Assembly (NCBI RefSeq): GCF_000315625.1
Contig: NW_005434606.1
Location: 391,692 to 422,007, forward strand
DNA: 30,316 bases
Direction of reading: 5' to 3'
Source of the DNA: Guillardia theta CCMP2712
Lineage: Eukaryota > Cryptophyceae > Pyrenomonadales > Geminigeraceae
Shown here: one piece after another, positions 9,758-20,600 of the stretch
Numbering within the stretch: the stretch's first letter is position 1
Layout of the letters: every line of letters starts with the position of its first letter
Translations under genes and position numbers: made by a program
The notes under the pieces: model-generated
The model's input: the letters and a program-made list of their open reading frames with translations, nothing else
The model's database searches: none
What the model was told of the DNA's origin: nothing

Positions 9758-10415
9758 TCACTGAGTCAGGCGACCCTGAGAGGCGAGTCGGGGGGCGTGG
9801 TCCGATCGCGCCGCCCCGGGCTTGGCAAGTTGCCGCTTGCGCGCCCGGCGGGCCGGTGACCGGACTCGGAGCGGAAGTTCACCGGCGTCGGCTCAGCTCG
9901 GACCGTCTGTAGATCGGACTGAGTCGCCCGGCGCGGCGCCGCGGCCGGGGCCGTTGGCCCCCCGGGCCGCCGTCCGCCGCCCGGTTGACTCTCGCCCCGG
10001 TGGCCGCACTGCGGCAGCCTGAGGGCCGCCACCGTGTACGGTCCGAGACTCGGAGAGTCGGTGTGGCGTGACTCGCTGAGCCTGAGTCGACGGTCAGACC
10101 GTTAAGCTCCCGGAAGTTCGGCCGCCCGGCGCTGCCCCGGGCCCCCGGGGCCCCGGCGTCCGAACCGTCTGAGTCTCCGGGACTGCCTCGGACTCCTGCC
10201 TCGGAAAGCCCGGTTCCGAGACTCGAGCCGCCCGGCCCCGCAATGATCGCCCGGCCGACCGCTGAGCCGGCGGCCGGGCGGCCCCCTTCGGGCGACGCCG
10301 CCGCCCGGCCGAACCCCGGGTCCGATCTCCGTCCCGGATCGGACTGGACTCGCCGGCCGACTGACCCGGTACTACTGTACTACCGGCCGGTCACACCGCC
10401 GTAGTCACTGAGTCA
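9758..10415. repeat. Very GC-rich palindromic island bounded by an 11-bp direct repeat
   Basis: This stretch is far richer in G+C than its flanks and is full of CCCGG, GGCCGG and CCGCCG words. GAGTC or GACTC occurs 14 times in about 660 bp (first near 9763, last near 10410). Short inverted repeats are common: GTCCGATC at 10320-10327 pairs with GATCGGAC at 10337-10344, and CCGAGACTCGG near 10043 is self-complementary around its centre. The 11-mer TCACTGAGTCA lies at both boundaries, 9758-9768 and 10405-10415. I find no credible coding exon and no rRNA or tRNA sequence that I recognise. It may be an inserted element or a structured satellite-like sequence. Confidence 0.7.
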
Positions 10416-10881
10416 TGTTCGGTACTCCCGGCCCAGTAGTAGTACGATAGGGCCATCCAAGTTTGAGTGAAAACGAGGACTAGAAACATATTTTTCAAGC
10501 GGCTGGGCCTCCCCTCCCCTAGCACAAGGTTTCTTCCTCCTGAGGGGGGCAGCCACCACTGATTGCTTCACTACCGTAGTACCCTTCAGGGCCTCAACGG
10601 TTAGCATGACCTGCTGTTGAGTTGTCATTACACCTCCTCTTCCTCTTCTCCTCTGAGCCTCAGTCAGTCTCTATCTGCACGATCACCTTATTAAATGTTC
10701 AGCCCTGGTCCCTTGTTGCTGATTATCACTTCCCTCTTGTTGCAACTTGCCAGCTAATCTTCTGTCCTGTCCTGTCCTGTCCTGTCATGCCCTAATCTGT
10801 GACTTATTCCATTTCTTCAATCGGCTCTCCTGAGGGAATTTGTTCAGGTGTTTTGTTTCGTTTTCGCTCAGCATCGGAAAG
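10416..10881. other. Upstream region of the coiled-coil gene
   Basis: No convincing gene. A 71-codon minus-strand frame (10413-10628) ends inside the GC island and has no supporting features. The stretch is C/T-rich at 10625-10660 and carries a pentamer repeat at 10762-10786. A possible splice acceptor just before 10871 suggests that an unrecognised 5' exon of the coiled-coil gene could lie here. Confidence 0.5.
10762..10786. repeat. (CTGTC)5 pentanucleotide repeat
   Basis: Five perfect copies. The same pentamer is repeated six times inside a UBR intron at 18681-18710. Confidence 0.95.
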
Positions 10882-12522
10882 ATGCTGGAGATATCGGTGA
10901 GAGCTCTGAACACTTTTTTCCTCAACTTTGCGCAAATGCAAGCAGCACATTAGATGAACAAGGATCTGAATTAAATTTTCTGATATTTTTTTTGTGATTC
11001 CTGTACGACAACAGGAATTTGGGAAGGTGATGGATAAATCCAACGACCTGCAAAGGAAACTCCAGGAGCTGCTTCATGTAACCTCCTCTTTGCCTTTTGC
11101 TCCTCAACTTGTAACTCAATGCATGTGATACAAGTGACCATGGCTGGCAGGCTACGGATCAATTCTTCACAGATGACTTCAAGCCTCCGGGCAACACCTC
11201 CTACTCAGCAGCGATCATAGACGACTCCTCTACACCCCCTCCCCCTCATACCTTCGATGCACACGGTGTACAATTCTTTGAGAATTCAGAAGGCGTCTTG
11301 GTAAATACCGAAGGAATCCGCAACTGCCAGACATTGACATGATGAATTATCTAGGGGACGATAGAAGAGGAGGGCGATGACCGACAAGAGTCAGAAACTC
11401 CAAGAAAGCTCCACCAAAACGACATGGAGCCGTTTTCAGATTACGTTACGTACAGTTCAGCTCCATCTTCAAGGTGTCTTCCCCTTCCTCGCAGAGCAGA
11501 GGATAAGAGGAGACTGACTTCTTGCAGGCCAATGGCAGAGAACGAGAGCAGGAACATGCTCGTCAGGGATCAGAAGCTAGGTTCCGGAACATGGCAGGGA
11601 CATAGTGCTGTTTGAATGACAGCCATGGCAGGTTCTCAGGCAAGGATGGAAGACCCTCTTCAGGGAGAATTTCCGAGAGAAGTTCTCGATCAAGACACAA
11701 CGACGAGGGCAGCCTTCTGCATGTCTCTTCTGACACAGAAACATCTACAAGACTTCCTCACGTCGCACTTGAGTGCCATTACAGATTTCGAAAGCAAAGT
11801 TAGGAGAAGGCTGTCAAGGTGATTGACGCATAACCATTCCTTCTTCCTCAACGCTCAAGTTGGATGACGCATGCTTTCCATCAGATTCCAAGTTTCTATC
11901 AACGTTGTGCAGAACAGACTAGCTATGTACAAGGCCTCCCAAAAATTCTCGAGCACAAGGGCTGTAGCTAGCAAGAATGCTCATGCAGAAGCAAGTCGAC
12001 CGCAGCAAACGCTGCCCTACTCTGAGTACGAGAAGCTGGAGTTTGTCAACCGCGAGCTCACGCGGAAGCTTGGGTCGTCTCTCAAGTACAAGATAGAGTG
12101 CGAGGAGCTTCGACAAGCTATCGATGGGTGTTGGACCAAGATCGCAGAGCTGGAAGGAGAGAATCGGCACCTGAGGGCTGAGAACAGCAGGCTGTCGAGC
12201 GAGATGCTCCGTCCCATTCAGTGGGCTCCTGATCAGCAGCTTGTTGCTGCGAATCATGCAGAAGTTTATCAGGCAAACCATGAGAACTCTGTAAGGCAGT
12301 CTGCGGACGAGATCTTTCAGTTGCGAGCAGAGATGGCAGAGGGACGTCGAGAGCTCTACAAAGTCACTGCAATGCTGGAGATGTTCAAGGTGTGGCGTGT
12401 TCGTACTGGTTTAGAACACATCTGATGCTCTTGTACAGGAAGAGAATATGGCGTTGCAGGAGAAGCTCGAAAACGCAGAGAGCAAGGTCAAGGTGTTAGT
12501 AGAAAGAGGTATAAATATGTGA
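10882..12522 (+). CDS. Coiled-coil protein, unknown function
   Basis: Exons 10882-10896, 11015-11077, 11151-11300, 11355-11473, 11528-11580, 11632-11818, 11885-12389 and 12439-12522 join in frame to 391 residues. The N-terminal third is acidic and low in structure, with STPPPP. From about residue 140 the chain is helical and charged, and residues 240-390 hold heptad-like stretches such as KIAELEGENRHLRAENSRL and EENMALQEKLENAESKVK, so a dimeric coiled coil is likely. No catalytic domain or known family is recognised; a structural or centrosomal/flagellar role is possible but unsupported. The fourth intron, 11474-11527, is 54 nt, phase 2 and stop-free, so it may be retained. The start at 10882 gives a five-codon first exon, and earlier exons cannot be excluded. 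At the 3' end, splicing from 12493 to an acceptor at 12665 would replace the last nine residues with an exon ending at 12833. Confidence 0.7.
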
Positions 12523-13084
12523 TCAACATCATCCGGTTTGTGATAGATACCATTATGCATCTTCCTCTCTCTTTTGTATCTTATAGAAATTGGTTCACTT
12601 TTTGCGTCTCAAGTGGTTTATTCTCTGATCGTTTGTTGGTTGTATTGTCCCACCCGCATCAACAGACTCAGTGTCTCGAAATGAGATCAGTATCAGAGAG
12701 ACTTTACAGAGAAAATGTTCTCTCTTCTGTGGCTTGCCTAGGTGGTTTCTCGAACACATCCCGTAATGCTTTCATGCTTGGCCTCCATCGTCTTGTGCGT
12801 TTTCGCCTTTTCAAATGTCCGAAATCGAACTAAATACTTTTCTTGACCGAGTACATTCTCAGTCCGCAAGAAATTCCATTCTAATCTTCCTGATATCATC
12901 AATTTCACTTACCACTGCATCATCCTTTCTCTGAATGCCATTTCTTTCTCTTTACATTTGCACGAAGGTTGTTTTCCCATTGGCATGCTCGAACGAACCT
13001 GCTTCTACTCGCGCTGCTCGTGTTTCTCCTGCTGCTCCTCCTGCTCCTGCAGCTTCTCCCCGACTCATTTCATCGCCGGGGTCT

Positions 13085-13440
13085 TAAGAGGCTACCCCAC
13101 CCTCATTACGTGTACCCTTATGACCGGTAGTATATACTATTGGTACCTCACCCTCCCAAGACCATGTCTTTCAAGGGAAAGGATGGGTGAGGTAGTAGAC
13201 TGTATCGATGGAAAACAAGGGTACGATAAATTTGAGGGGGGTATATGATTTCAAGGGTGGGTAGTGAGCGCTTGGTGGGATACTAGTAGCTGACTATACC
13301 ATATTATATTATGCATCCACATAAAGAAAAGCAAATAATTCGCACTAGACAATAGCAAGGACTAGGTCAGTTTTTGGTGTGGGATGTGTGGGGTGGGGGT
13401 AAGAAGTGAGGGGGTAGGGTGTTTCATCAGGGATGGAATT
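13085..13440. repeat. Second GGGTA-word tract, mixed orientation
   Basis: It starts with C-strand words (TACCCCACCC, GTACCCTT, GTACCTCACCC) and turns to G-strand words (GGGTGAGGTAG, GGGGGGTATA, GGTGGGATAC, GGGGTGGGGGTAAG). It is the same word family as in 7440-9420, here with a change of orientation inside the tract. Confidence 0.6.
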
Positions 13441-13799
13441 GAGGGAACGCCATGCACCAGAGTGGAGAAGGAGCAGGGCAGGGCGGGATGGAGGAGAGAG
13501 CGGTAGGAGGACGACATGGGAAGGAGGATAGCAAGGATGCATGATCGTGATGTCGATAATGTAGGAGCGACGATGTAGACACGTGGAGAATGTAGAGTTG
13601 AAGGAAACAACCAGGGCAAGCAGGGGAGTGAAGACAAGAAGTCTGTTTTATCACGCTTGGCTGAGGCTAAGGAAAAGATTGCGCCCCAAATCAAGAAGCT
13701 GAAGGATAGTAATACAATAGATGTGCAAAGTAGCATTCTAGAGGACGGCGTCGTTGCCACGTGGCCGACCAACCTTGGCTGCGCATTTGCTGCAAGCAT
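13362..13799 (-). CDS. Doubtful small ORF with one membrane segment
   Basis: An open frame of 145 codons with a convincing hydrophobic span near residues 22-45 (MLLCTSIVLLSFSFLIWGAI) followed by a basic stretch, SAKRDK. The remainder is Ser/Pro/Leu-rich, and the C-terminus is translated from the GGGTA-type tract. No family is recognised. It resembles the frame at 3041-3490 in layout: membrane segment first, tract-encoded tail last. Confidence 0.22.
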   Translation of the reverse strand: MLAANAQPRLVGHVATTPSSRMLLCTSIVLLSFSFLIWGAIFSLASAKRDKTDFLSSLPCLPWLFPSTLHSPRVYIVAPTLSTSRSCILAILLPMSSSYRSLLHPALPCSFSTLVHGVPSIPSLMKHPTPSLLTPTPHIPHQKLT

Positions 13800-14031
13800 T
13801 CAGATTGAGGATTGCTGCATGATGTTTTGATTTGCGGAGTGTATCGATCCAGATAGCAAGATACTACAGAAACGAGAAAGGTGTCAAAGACTAGCCTCAT
13901 CTCAAAGAGTTGGGTTGTAGAGCTCCATGGTATTGCACAGATCTAGTAGATCTGAGTTTCATCTGGACACTTCGCGTGACGTGTTTGATGTTCACAATGT
14001 GGCCGGCATTGCTGTAGCTGCAGAGATCTGA

Positions 14032-14075
14032 ATACTTGTGATCATGTGATGATATACTTGTGATCATGTGATGAT
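14032..14075. repeat. 22-bp perfect tandem duplication upstream of the UBR gene
   Basis: The unit, starting ATACTTGTGATCATG, occurs at 14032-14053 and 14054-14075. Each copy holds the palindrome TGATCA, and a further TGATCA spans the end of the second copy. It lies about 200 bp before the UBR start codon, so a promoter role is possible. Confidence 0.9.
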
Positions 14076-14276
14076 CAGGATCACTCCTTCTCTGGTTCTG
14101 ATATAACACTGAGTCAGCAGGTTCTGACCCCACGACTCTGATGGAGCGCCAAGAGTGCAATTAGGCATTGTCGATTTGTCGGTGGGAGGCAGACGATTTC
14201 TCTCTCCTACATCGTGAGGACATTCATCGCATTGCTCACGTTGTGTGCTGTCTTGTGAAACTACTCCCGCAAGAGC

Positions 14277-17200
14277 ATGAGCTCCGACAGCATGGAGGAG
14301 GTTGGCGGGGCCAACCACCCATGGTCAGTGCTGTGCTTGTCACGGGAGGAGTTTGTTTCCCGCATCGCGGAGGCTCGGTCTTCTCCTGATCACTCCATGT
14401 TGGAAAGGATAATTACGGCGCTGAAGCAGCAAGACGATGACATGACTCCTGCGACATGCGTTGAGCTCATTGGATGGCTGCTTGCTGGAGAGGAGCCGAG
14501 TCCATGGTTGTCCTCGCTGAAGGAGACAGGCTTCTCGTCAAAGTGTGGGCATGTGTTCGAGAGCGAGGAGTGGATCTACAAGTGCCTGCAATGCTGCGCC
14601 GACCCCACCTGCTGCTTCTGCTCCAAATGTTTCGAGAACAGCCCCTGCCGGAAGCTTGGGCATCGCACGCAGCTCGCCCGCTCTCCAGGAGGAGGGTGTT
14701 GCGACTGCGGAGACCCCGAGGCATGGAACCCCTCGAGTTTCTGTAGTATCCATCAAGCGAAGAGCGAAGAGACGTGCAAGGAAGATCGTGTGCCCCAGCA
14801 GTTGCTGAGATTCGCTCCTCTCCTCTTCAACCATGTGCTGGAGTACTGCTGCGATGGTCTACTTTGCAACGAAGATGCTGAATACGATGGCGACGGTTTT
14901 CTTGCTGTCTTGCACAACGATGACATTCACGACATGGACACAGTGAGGAACAGCATCGTCCGTGCGATAGATTGCGATCGACAAATCGCCCACAACATCA
15001 TGATGAGTGCCCACCAACACGGGAGTGCCATCGTGAAGCAGGGAAGCAAGCAGCATTGCAACAAGATTGTCTCTTCTCTGCGCAAGGCAGGGTTGATTGT
15101 GACCTTGACACATCGGCTCTGGCAAAGATTTGAGCTCCGAGCGACTGCGATTCTCCAGTACCTCGCTGACATCTGCTCATGCTCCAACTCCCTCCGATCG
15201 GTGCTGTGCGAGACTCTAATTCTGCGGGATACGAACGAAAACTTGCATGGGGTTTCGTGGAAGCACAAGCCGCTCCAGGTGTTCATGGAGAACGAGGAGT
15301 CGTTTTGGGCAGGAGCTAGCCCGGTCCTGCACAATCTCTACGTGCAGCTGATAGCTGACGAGAAGGTAGACTCTCTTGACTTGTCTGGTCGGTTCTTGTG
15401 CTTACGTGGTTTGACAGTTCAAGAACTTCTTCGCAGACGCTTTCATCAAGCTCTATCCTTCTCTGATAGACTCAAAGAAGGAGAGCAGCGTTATCGGCAA
15501 CATCACGCTGCTCGACGTGTCCGTCCAGGTGTTCACCGTCCCCTCAGTGGTGCAGCGGCTTGTCAGGGAGAGGAGGCTGATGTCGATTCTCCTCTCCTCC
15601 CTCTGGTCCAGCCTGGCCGACGAGATCATCGACGTCAACCACTACGACCGCGACGCCAAGGAGCTTCCCAACGGCTATCGCCGCGTGCTGAGCGACCTCG
15701 TGTACGTCCTTCGCATCCCTCAGATCTCCCTGTCCCTGATCCAGGACGAGGGTGCGTCCGACGCCAACACCATCGAGAGCTTCTTCAGGTTCCTTGAGAG
15801 CATGCAGGAGATGGACAAGCATCCCCTGCAGAAGGTCGAGCACGTGCGGGACGACCGGAACTGGTCGGAGAGCTTCAGCCTGGCCACTGAGATCTGCCAG
15901 CTCCAGGGCCTCATCGTCCAAGGCTACCGGCAGTCCCTTGCCGGTATCTCAGTCCCTGCAGGATCCGACGGGCAGGAGCTTTCAGCCTTCCTGTCCTCTG
16001 CTCCCTTCACTGTGATGAAGAGACTCTACTCCACCCTCCTAGACTGGGCCATGCTGAGGATGAGTCAGAATGCGGTCAAGGTAGGCAGGACGAGGCCGGC
16101 CGACGGCTCTCACGGGTATCCTTACGTGGATTACGAGATCAACAAGCACAGTGTGAGCCTGCACTGCCCGCTGCATCGCATGTTCTCCTCCCTGTGGGCG
16201 GAAGTGATGCAGTGGAGCAAGGGGAGGATCGACATGGGGAGGCTGCACCAGCAGCTGGTGGCAGAGGTGTGGAAGGAGTCGACCTTGTCCGACGCGTCGA
16301 GCTACTGCGAAGGAGTGAGCAACGTGGAGCTGTTCAACCTGATGCTCCTGGAGCTGCCGCTGCGCGTTTTCATCCTCTCTGGACAGTCAATGGCTGGGGT
16401 CTGGCTAAGGAACGGGATGTTCATCAGGGGCCAGCTGCAGCTCTGGTGCAGCTCGAGGTTTGGGGATGATTTCCTGAGGCTGGATCTGTACAATCTGCAG
16501 GTGACGTGAAGAGGAGGAGGAAGAGGAGGACGAGGACGAGGACGAGGACGAGGAGGAGGGGGAGGTGGTGGTGGAGGAAGTGCAAGAGGAGGAGGANNNN
16601 NNNNNNNNNNNNNNNNNNNNNNNNNNNNNNNNNNNNNNNNNNNNNNNNNNNNNNNNNNNNNNNNNNNNNNNNNNNNNNNNNNNNNNNNNNNNNNNNACAT
16701 GGACCGGGAAAGGGGGATCGAGGAGGAGGGGGAAAGGGGGATCGAGGAGGAGGTAGGAGCTGAGAAGGGATGCAGTTTACCGCAACGATGCTCTCTCCTG
16801 CAAACTTCTTGTCCATCTTTGCGGAGAGGTTCATGTTCAAGTATTGGATGTCCCCCCTCAGCCACCGTGTCGGGCTGGACGACGAGCAGTATGTGCACGT
16901 CCTGGCTGAGATGTTGTACACCCTCATCATGGTGAGAACCATGTCGCGTCCTGCCTCGTTGCTGATATTTTTCTTCCTCCTCCTTCTTTTCGTACTCCTC
17001 CTTCTCTCCTCCTCCTCTTCTCGCGCTCCTGCTGTTGCTCCTCCTCGTCTCCCATCACCATCTCCTCCCCCAGGTCCTCTGCGACAGAGGGTTTTCTGGC
17101 AACTTCGATGAAAGAGGAGAAGTTCGTCGGTTGCTGATCCATAGGCTGGCGGTAGAAGCAACAACTCATAGGTGAGAAAAGATTCCTCAACTTTATGCCT

Positions 17201-17630
17201 CGTCCTCCTCCTGGTCCCCCTCCTCCTCGTCCTCCTCCTGGTCCCCCTAATCCCCCCCGTCCTCCTCCTCGTCCTCCTCGTCCTCCTCGTCCTCGTCCTC
17301 GTCCTCCTCCTCCTCCTCCTCCTCCTCCCTCTTCCTCCCTCCTCCTCCTCCTCGTCTTCCTTTCCACCTCCTTGACTTCCTTCCACCCTTCTTGCTTCCT
17401 TCCGCCTTCCGCCTTGCCTTCCCACCTGGCCCTCTCGTTACTTCATCCTCCGTCTCCGACTCGCTACCTCCAGCAACATCAAGAAGAATCTCCCGACGAG
17501 CATCTCGAGCTCTGACCATTTCGACTCTGTGCTACAAGAGGTACAACACAAGTTGCTTCGAGGCCGTGTCCTCCTTCTCCTTCTCCTTCTCCTTCTCCTT
17601 CTCCTTCTCCTTCTCCTTCTCCTGCTCCTT

Positions 17631-17697
<67 letters not shown>

Positions 17698-20600
17698 CTT
17701 GTGTCCTCCTTTTTCTCCATCTACTTGCAAAAAACCTCCTTTCTCCCTCTGTATTTAGACCTGCACCCTGTCAACCTCCCCATTTTGCACCATGAACACC
17801 ATTTGTTGCTGTCTTCGCTTTTTCTCTCCTCCTGCTCCTCTTCTTCTTCGACCTTCTCCCCCCCCTTCCTTCCTCTACTCCTCTTGCTCTACTTCATATG
17901 CTCTCTCTGCTCTTTCTCTGACTCTCTTCTGCAAGATTGCCACGTTCAGACCTGCCAACTCGACCAACCCCGGCACTTACTGTCTGAAGTCGAACCTATG
18001 GGAGGTCCTACTCTCTCTCCCTTCTCGCTCTCCTCCCTCCTCCCTCCTCCCTCCTCCCTCCTCCCTGCTTCTCTCCTCCGGTTGCAGCACTCTTTTTGTG
18101 AATTTGCGACTTCCCCCTTCCTTGGTGTCGTCAGCACTCTCCCTGACAGCCGTGCAGGAAGTCGATCCGTTCTGTTGGTTGTATTCTCGCAAAGAGCACG
18201 AGCACGTTCTGGAGACTATGGAGTCCAAGTTTGGACTTGACAGCCAGCAGCAGAAAGAGAAGGAGAATGCTTCGCATCTTTTCACTAAATTCCCTCCTCT
18301 TCCACAGGCTCTGAAGGAGTTAGAGCATGTGAGAAACTCTGAACACCCCTTCCCCCCCCCCTCTCTTCCTTGGAATCTGCTCGTACTACTCCGCTGCTTC
18401 CCTCCCTCTCATCTTGTGCAAACTTTGCCTTCCTCCTTGTCTCCTCCTTTCCTCCTTCCCCCCCCCCCGCTCCTCCTCCCCTCTCCTTCTCTGTCTCACC
18501 TTGCTTGCAAATAGTTGTTGTTCTCCGAAGATCTCTGGTTCATGGTTTCCAAGATTGTCAACTGTGCTCTGCTGCACATGAACGACGAGGGTGCCGAGTC
18601 TCATGCGTTTGTCAACGACTCGGTAAAGCCAAGCCCCTCCCCCCCGCCATATACCTTCTACTCAATTCTGCTCGGCCGTCCTGTCCTGTCCTGTCCTGTC
18701 CTGTCCTGTCTTCTCTCCTCTCATCCTCTCCTCTCATCCTCTCCGCTTCCTCTCCTCTCCTCTCCTCCACCCTCATCCTCTCCTCAACCCTCAACCCTCA
18801 CCTCACCTCACCTCTCTTTCTTCTCTTCTCTTTCTTCTCTATCTTCTCACTTCTTTTGCTTGTCTCACTCCATCTCACCTATCTCACCTCGTCCCTCCAG
18901 GTCCTTCACAGAACTCTCTATATCTGCAAGCTCGCGGTCAACCACGTGGTGGAGGAGGCCAAGTGAGCGCCCTCTCCGCGTGTCCTCTTTCCTTCTCATC
19001 CTCTCTCAGGAGGTCAGAAGGCAGTGGAAGAGAAGAGTGGGGAAAGCTGGAGCGATTGTTTACGAACGACTACCAGAGCAAGTATGCTGCTGCTGCTGCT
19101 TCGAGCTGCTCCTCCTCCCTCCTGCAGCTCCTGTTGCCTCCTCCCGCCATGGCATGTGTGCTTGGTTGATGTCCGCTGACATGATCCTCCAGGAGCGTAC
19201 TCGTGTGCCTCTCCCGATTGCTCACAGGCATGCAATCTCAAGCATCCGACTCGATGACTCTCCGCTTCCAACCTAAAAGGTCCCTCCATGCACCTCAGTT
19301 CCTCCTTGTTCCCTTCTTTCCCCATCCCCCATCCCACTCACTCCCTCCTTCCCTCCTTCCCTCCGTCCCTCCCTCTGTCCTCCGTCTCTCCGTCCCTCCT
19401 TCCGTCCCTCCCTCCGCCCCTCCGCCCCTCCCTCCGTCCTTCATCTGGATCTGATGGTATTGCAGGCACGAGGCTGACATTCGGCACATTCTCCAAAGGC
19501 TCTTCGCCAACAGTCAGACCTGCGTCGCCCATGCCAGCGACGCTCAAGCTCTTCCTCGCGAATTCCGTCAGGCAGCAGCAGCTGCCGACCAGCCGACCAG
19601 CGAATCAGCGCCTGTGGAAGAGAGCGAAACATCCGAAGTAGACGAGAAGGCGAGGAGAAAGAAGGTTGCAAACTCCCAGTCCTTTCCTTTGAATGTCCTC
19701 GTCCTCGTCATCGTCATCGTCATCGTCCTCGTCCTCCTTTTCGTCCTCTTTCTCCTCCTCGTCCTCGTCCTAACCCCCCCTCCCCCCCCCTCCCTCCCCC
19801 CATCCCATTTCAATTTCCGCGTCCTTCTCCTGTGCTATCCACGTATCATTCTTCTTACGTGTGCCTCACCTCCATGCTCGCAATGGTCTCTTGACCTCTT
19901 GCTCTCTCCCTCAGGAGGCGCTGGAGCGAGCAATGAAGGAGATGCAAGCGCGGCAGCAGGCCTTTGCTGCGATGATGTCAGTCCTCTGCTTGAGACGTGC
20001 GGGGGACTCATGGCGATGGTGGCAGGCAAGATGACGACGAGGACGATCTTGACGAGAGCTATGGAGGTGAAGTCATCTGACTCGATCCCTTGCGCCCCTT
20101 GTTTCTTCCTCCTCTTCCTCCTCCTCCTCCTCTTCCTCCTCTTCCTCCTCTTCCTCCTGTTCCTCCGCGTCCTCTCCTTCCTTCCCTTACTCTCGTCCTT
20201 CTCCTCTCCCTGCTGCTCAGAAGCTCCACAGGTGCCAACGAGTACGAAGGGCGGGCTGTGCAGGACATGTACGAGAGCGTGTTGCCGACTCAGTGTGTCC
20301 TCTGCCACGAGGAAGCATCTCCAGGAAGGCCCGTCGGTCTTATCTCGTTTGTGCAGGTAAATTCTGTTGCCTATCCTCCCTCCTCCTCCCTCCTTCCTCC
20401 TCCCTCTTCCTCCCTCCTCCTCCTCCTCCCTCTCCCTCCCTCCCTCCCTCCTCCTCCCTCCTCCTCCTCCTCCTTTTTCTTCCTCCTCCCTCTTCCTCCC
20501 TCCTCCTCGTACTCCTTTTTCTTCCTCCTCCCTCTTCCTCCGTCCTCCTCCCTCCCCCTCTCTCCTCTTGCCTCTCTTTCCTCTTCGGTCTTATCCTCCT

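Larger units (their letters stand above)
12523..14276. other. Intergenic region between coiled-coil and UBR genes
   Basis: Holds a possible alternative last exon of the coiled-coil gene (12666-12833), T/C-rich sequence to about 13080, a GGGTA-type tract (13085-13440), a doubtful minus-strand frame (13362-13799) and a 22-bp tandem repeat close to the UBR start. Nothing else is supported. Confidence 0.6.

Noticed and set aside
9758-10415. Ribosomal RNA or internal transcribed spacer
   Set aside because: High GC and palindromes suggested it, but no conserved rRNA core sequence is recognisable on either strand.
10413-10628. 71-codon minus-strand frame next to the GC island
   Set aside because: No family motif, the stop lies inside the island and no partner exon is seen; could be chance.
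16424-17425. Long minus-strand Arg/Gly-rich frame running through the gap
   Set aside because: Antisense of UBR exons plus purine/pyrimidine introns; it reads through 100 N and has only low-complexity residues.
17392-18240. Plus-strand Ser/Phe/Cys-rich frame of about 280 codons
   Set aside because: Covers two UBR introns and shifts frame relative to the conserved UBR exons; composition comes from hexamer repeats.
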